Shown in pieces: positions 11,466 to 11,581 of a stretch of DNA of 11,581 nt. The notes under the pieces are model-generated. The model saw only the letters and a list, made by a program, of their open reading frames with translations. It was not told where the DNA came from and searched no databases. Origin of the DNA: Candidatus Pacearchaeota archaeon (GTDB lineage: Archaea; Nanoarchaeota; Nanoarchaeia; Pacearchaeales; GW2011-AR1). A program made the position numbers and the translations under genes. Each line of letters opens with the position of its first letter. Positions within the stretch are counted from its first letter, which is position 1. The stretch lies in the NCBI GenBank assembly GCA_002690445.1, contig NZER01000162.1, positions 1 through 11,581 on the forward strand, given 5' to 3'.

Positions 11466-11581
11466 AACATTAATAGAAAACATCAAGTTGCACATTGATT
11501 CTGTAGACGATGGAGAAGATGGACTTAACGTCGTCGGGTGGTGCGCTTCCGATACTGACAAAGTAGATAGCGTAAGGCTGT
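11458..11581 (+). CDS. 5' end of a further operon gene (partial)
   Basis: ATG 11458 opens a frame that runs to the window edge with 41 complete codons, overlapping the end of rmlB by 8 nt. The protein begins MHETLIENIKLHIDSVDD and continues GLNVVGWCASDTDKVDSVRL. The GWC-x5-7-VDSVRL pattern resembles the small beta-sandwich domain found beside glycosyltransferase and methyltransferase domains in other phage and bacterial glycan proteins, but 41 residues are too few to be sure. An ATG at 11462 in another frame stops after 3 codons. It is likely another glycan-assembly gene of the same operon. Confidence 0.6.
   Translation, partial: MHETLIENIKLHIDSVDDGEDGLNVVGWCASDTDKVDSVRL

Overview
The window looks like part of a tailed-phage (Caudoviricetes-type) genome, or an integrated or metagenomic piece of one. 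All genes are on the plus strand and tightly packed. The left quarter is a run of very small orphan genes, most with their own strong sigma70-type promoter, as in phage early or accessory regions. The right three quarters is a compact sugar/glycan operon of the kind carried by large environmental phages. No hallmark virion gene is present, so the phage assignment is an inference. A bacterial genomic island is the main alternative. Stop codons are used normally.

Left region (1-2570, moderately GC-rich with GC-richer patches). It holds the tail of one upstream gene and nine small genes of 33-123 aa. Seven of them (111, 373, 911, 1330, 1606, 1869, 2137) start exactly where transcription should start. 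In all seven, TTGACA, a 17-nt spacer and TATATT are followed 5-6 nt later by the ATG, so their mRNAs should be leaderless. Two of these genes (47 aa, Cys-rich; 33 aa, one membrane span) are short enough to be missed by ordinary gene callers. DnaA-box-like 9-mers and two related long hairpins lie between the genes.

Boundary (2570-2797). A rho-independent terminator, a G-rich stretch and an AT-rich promoter region separate the two modules. Base composition drops to clearly AT-rich on the right.

Right region (2798-11581+). This is one apparent operon with gaps of 19 nt or less and several 4-nt start/stop overlaps. In order: SAM methyltransferase, a half-length methyltransferase-like remnant, RmlA, an RmlD/plant NRS-ER-like reductase, an AsnB-type glutamine amidotransferase, a second SAM methyltransferase of the sugar O-methyltransferase type, two tandem paralogous GT-A glycosyltransferases, an RgpF-like rhamnan-synthesis protein, RmlB, and the start of another gene. 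RmlA (sugar activation), RmlB (4,6-dehydration) and the NRS/ER-like enzyme (possible 3,5-epimerisation plus 4-reduction) could together make dTDP-L-rhamnose without a separate RmlC. The glycosyltransferases, RgpF-like protein, methyltransferases and amidotransferase would then build and decorate a rhamnose-containing glycan. Its target (host surface, virion protein or phage DNA) cannot be told from this window.
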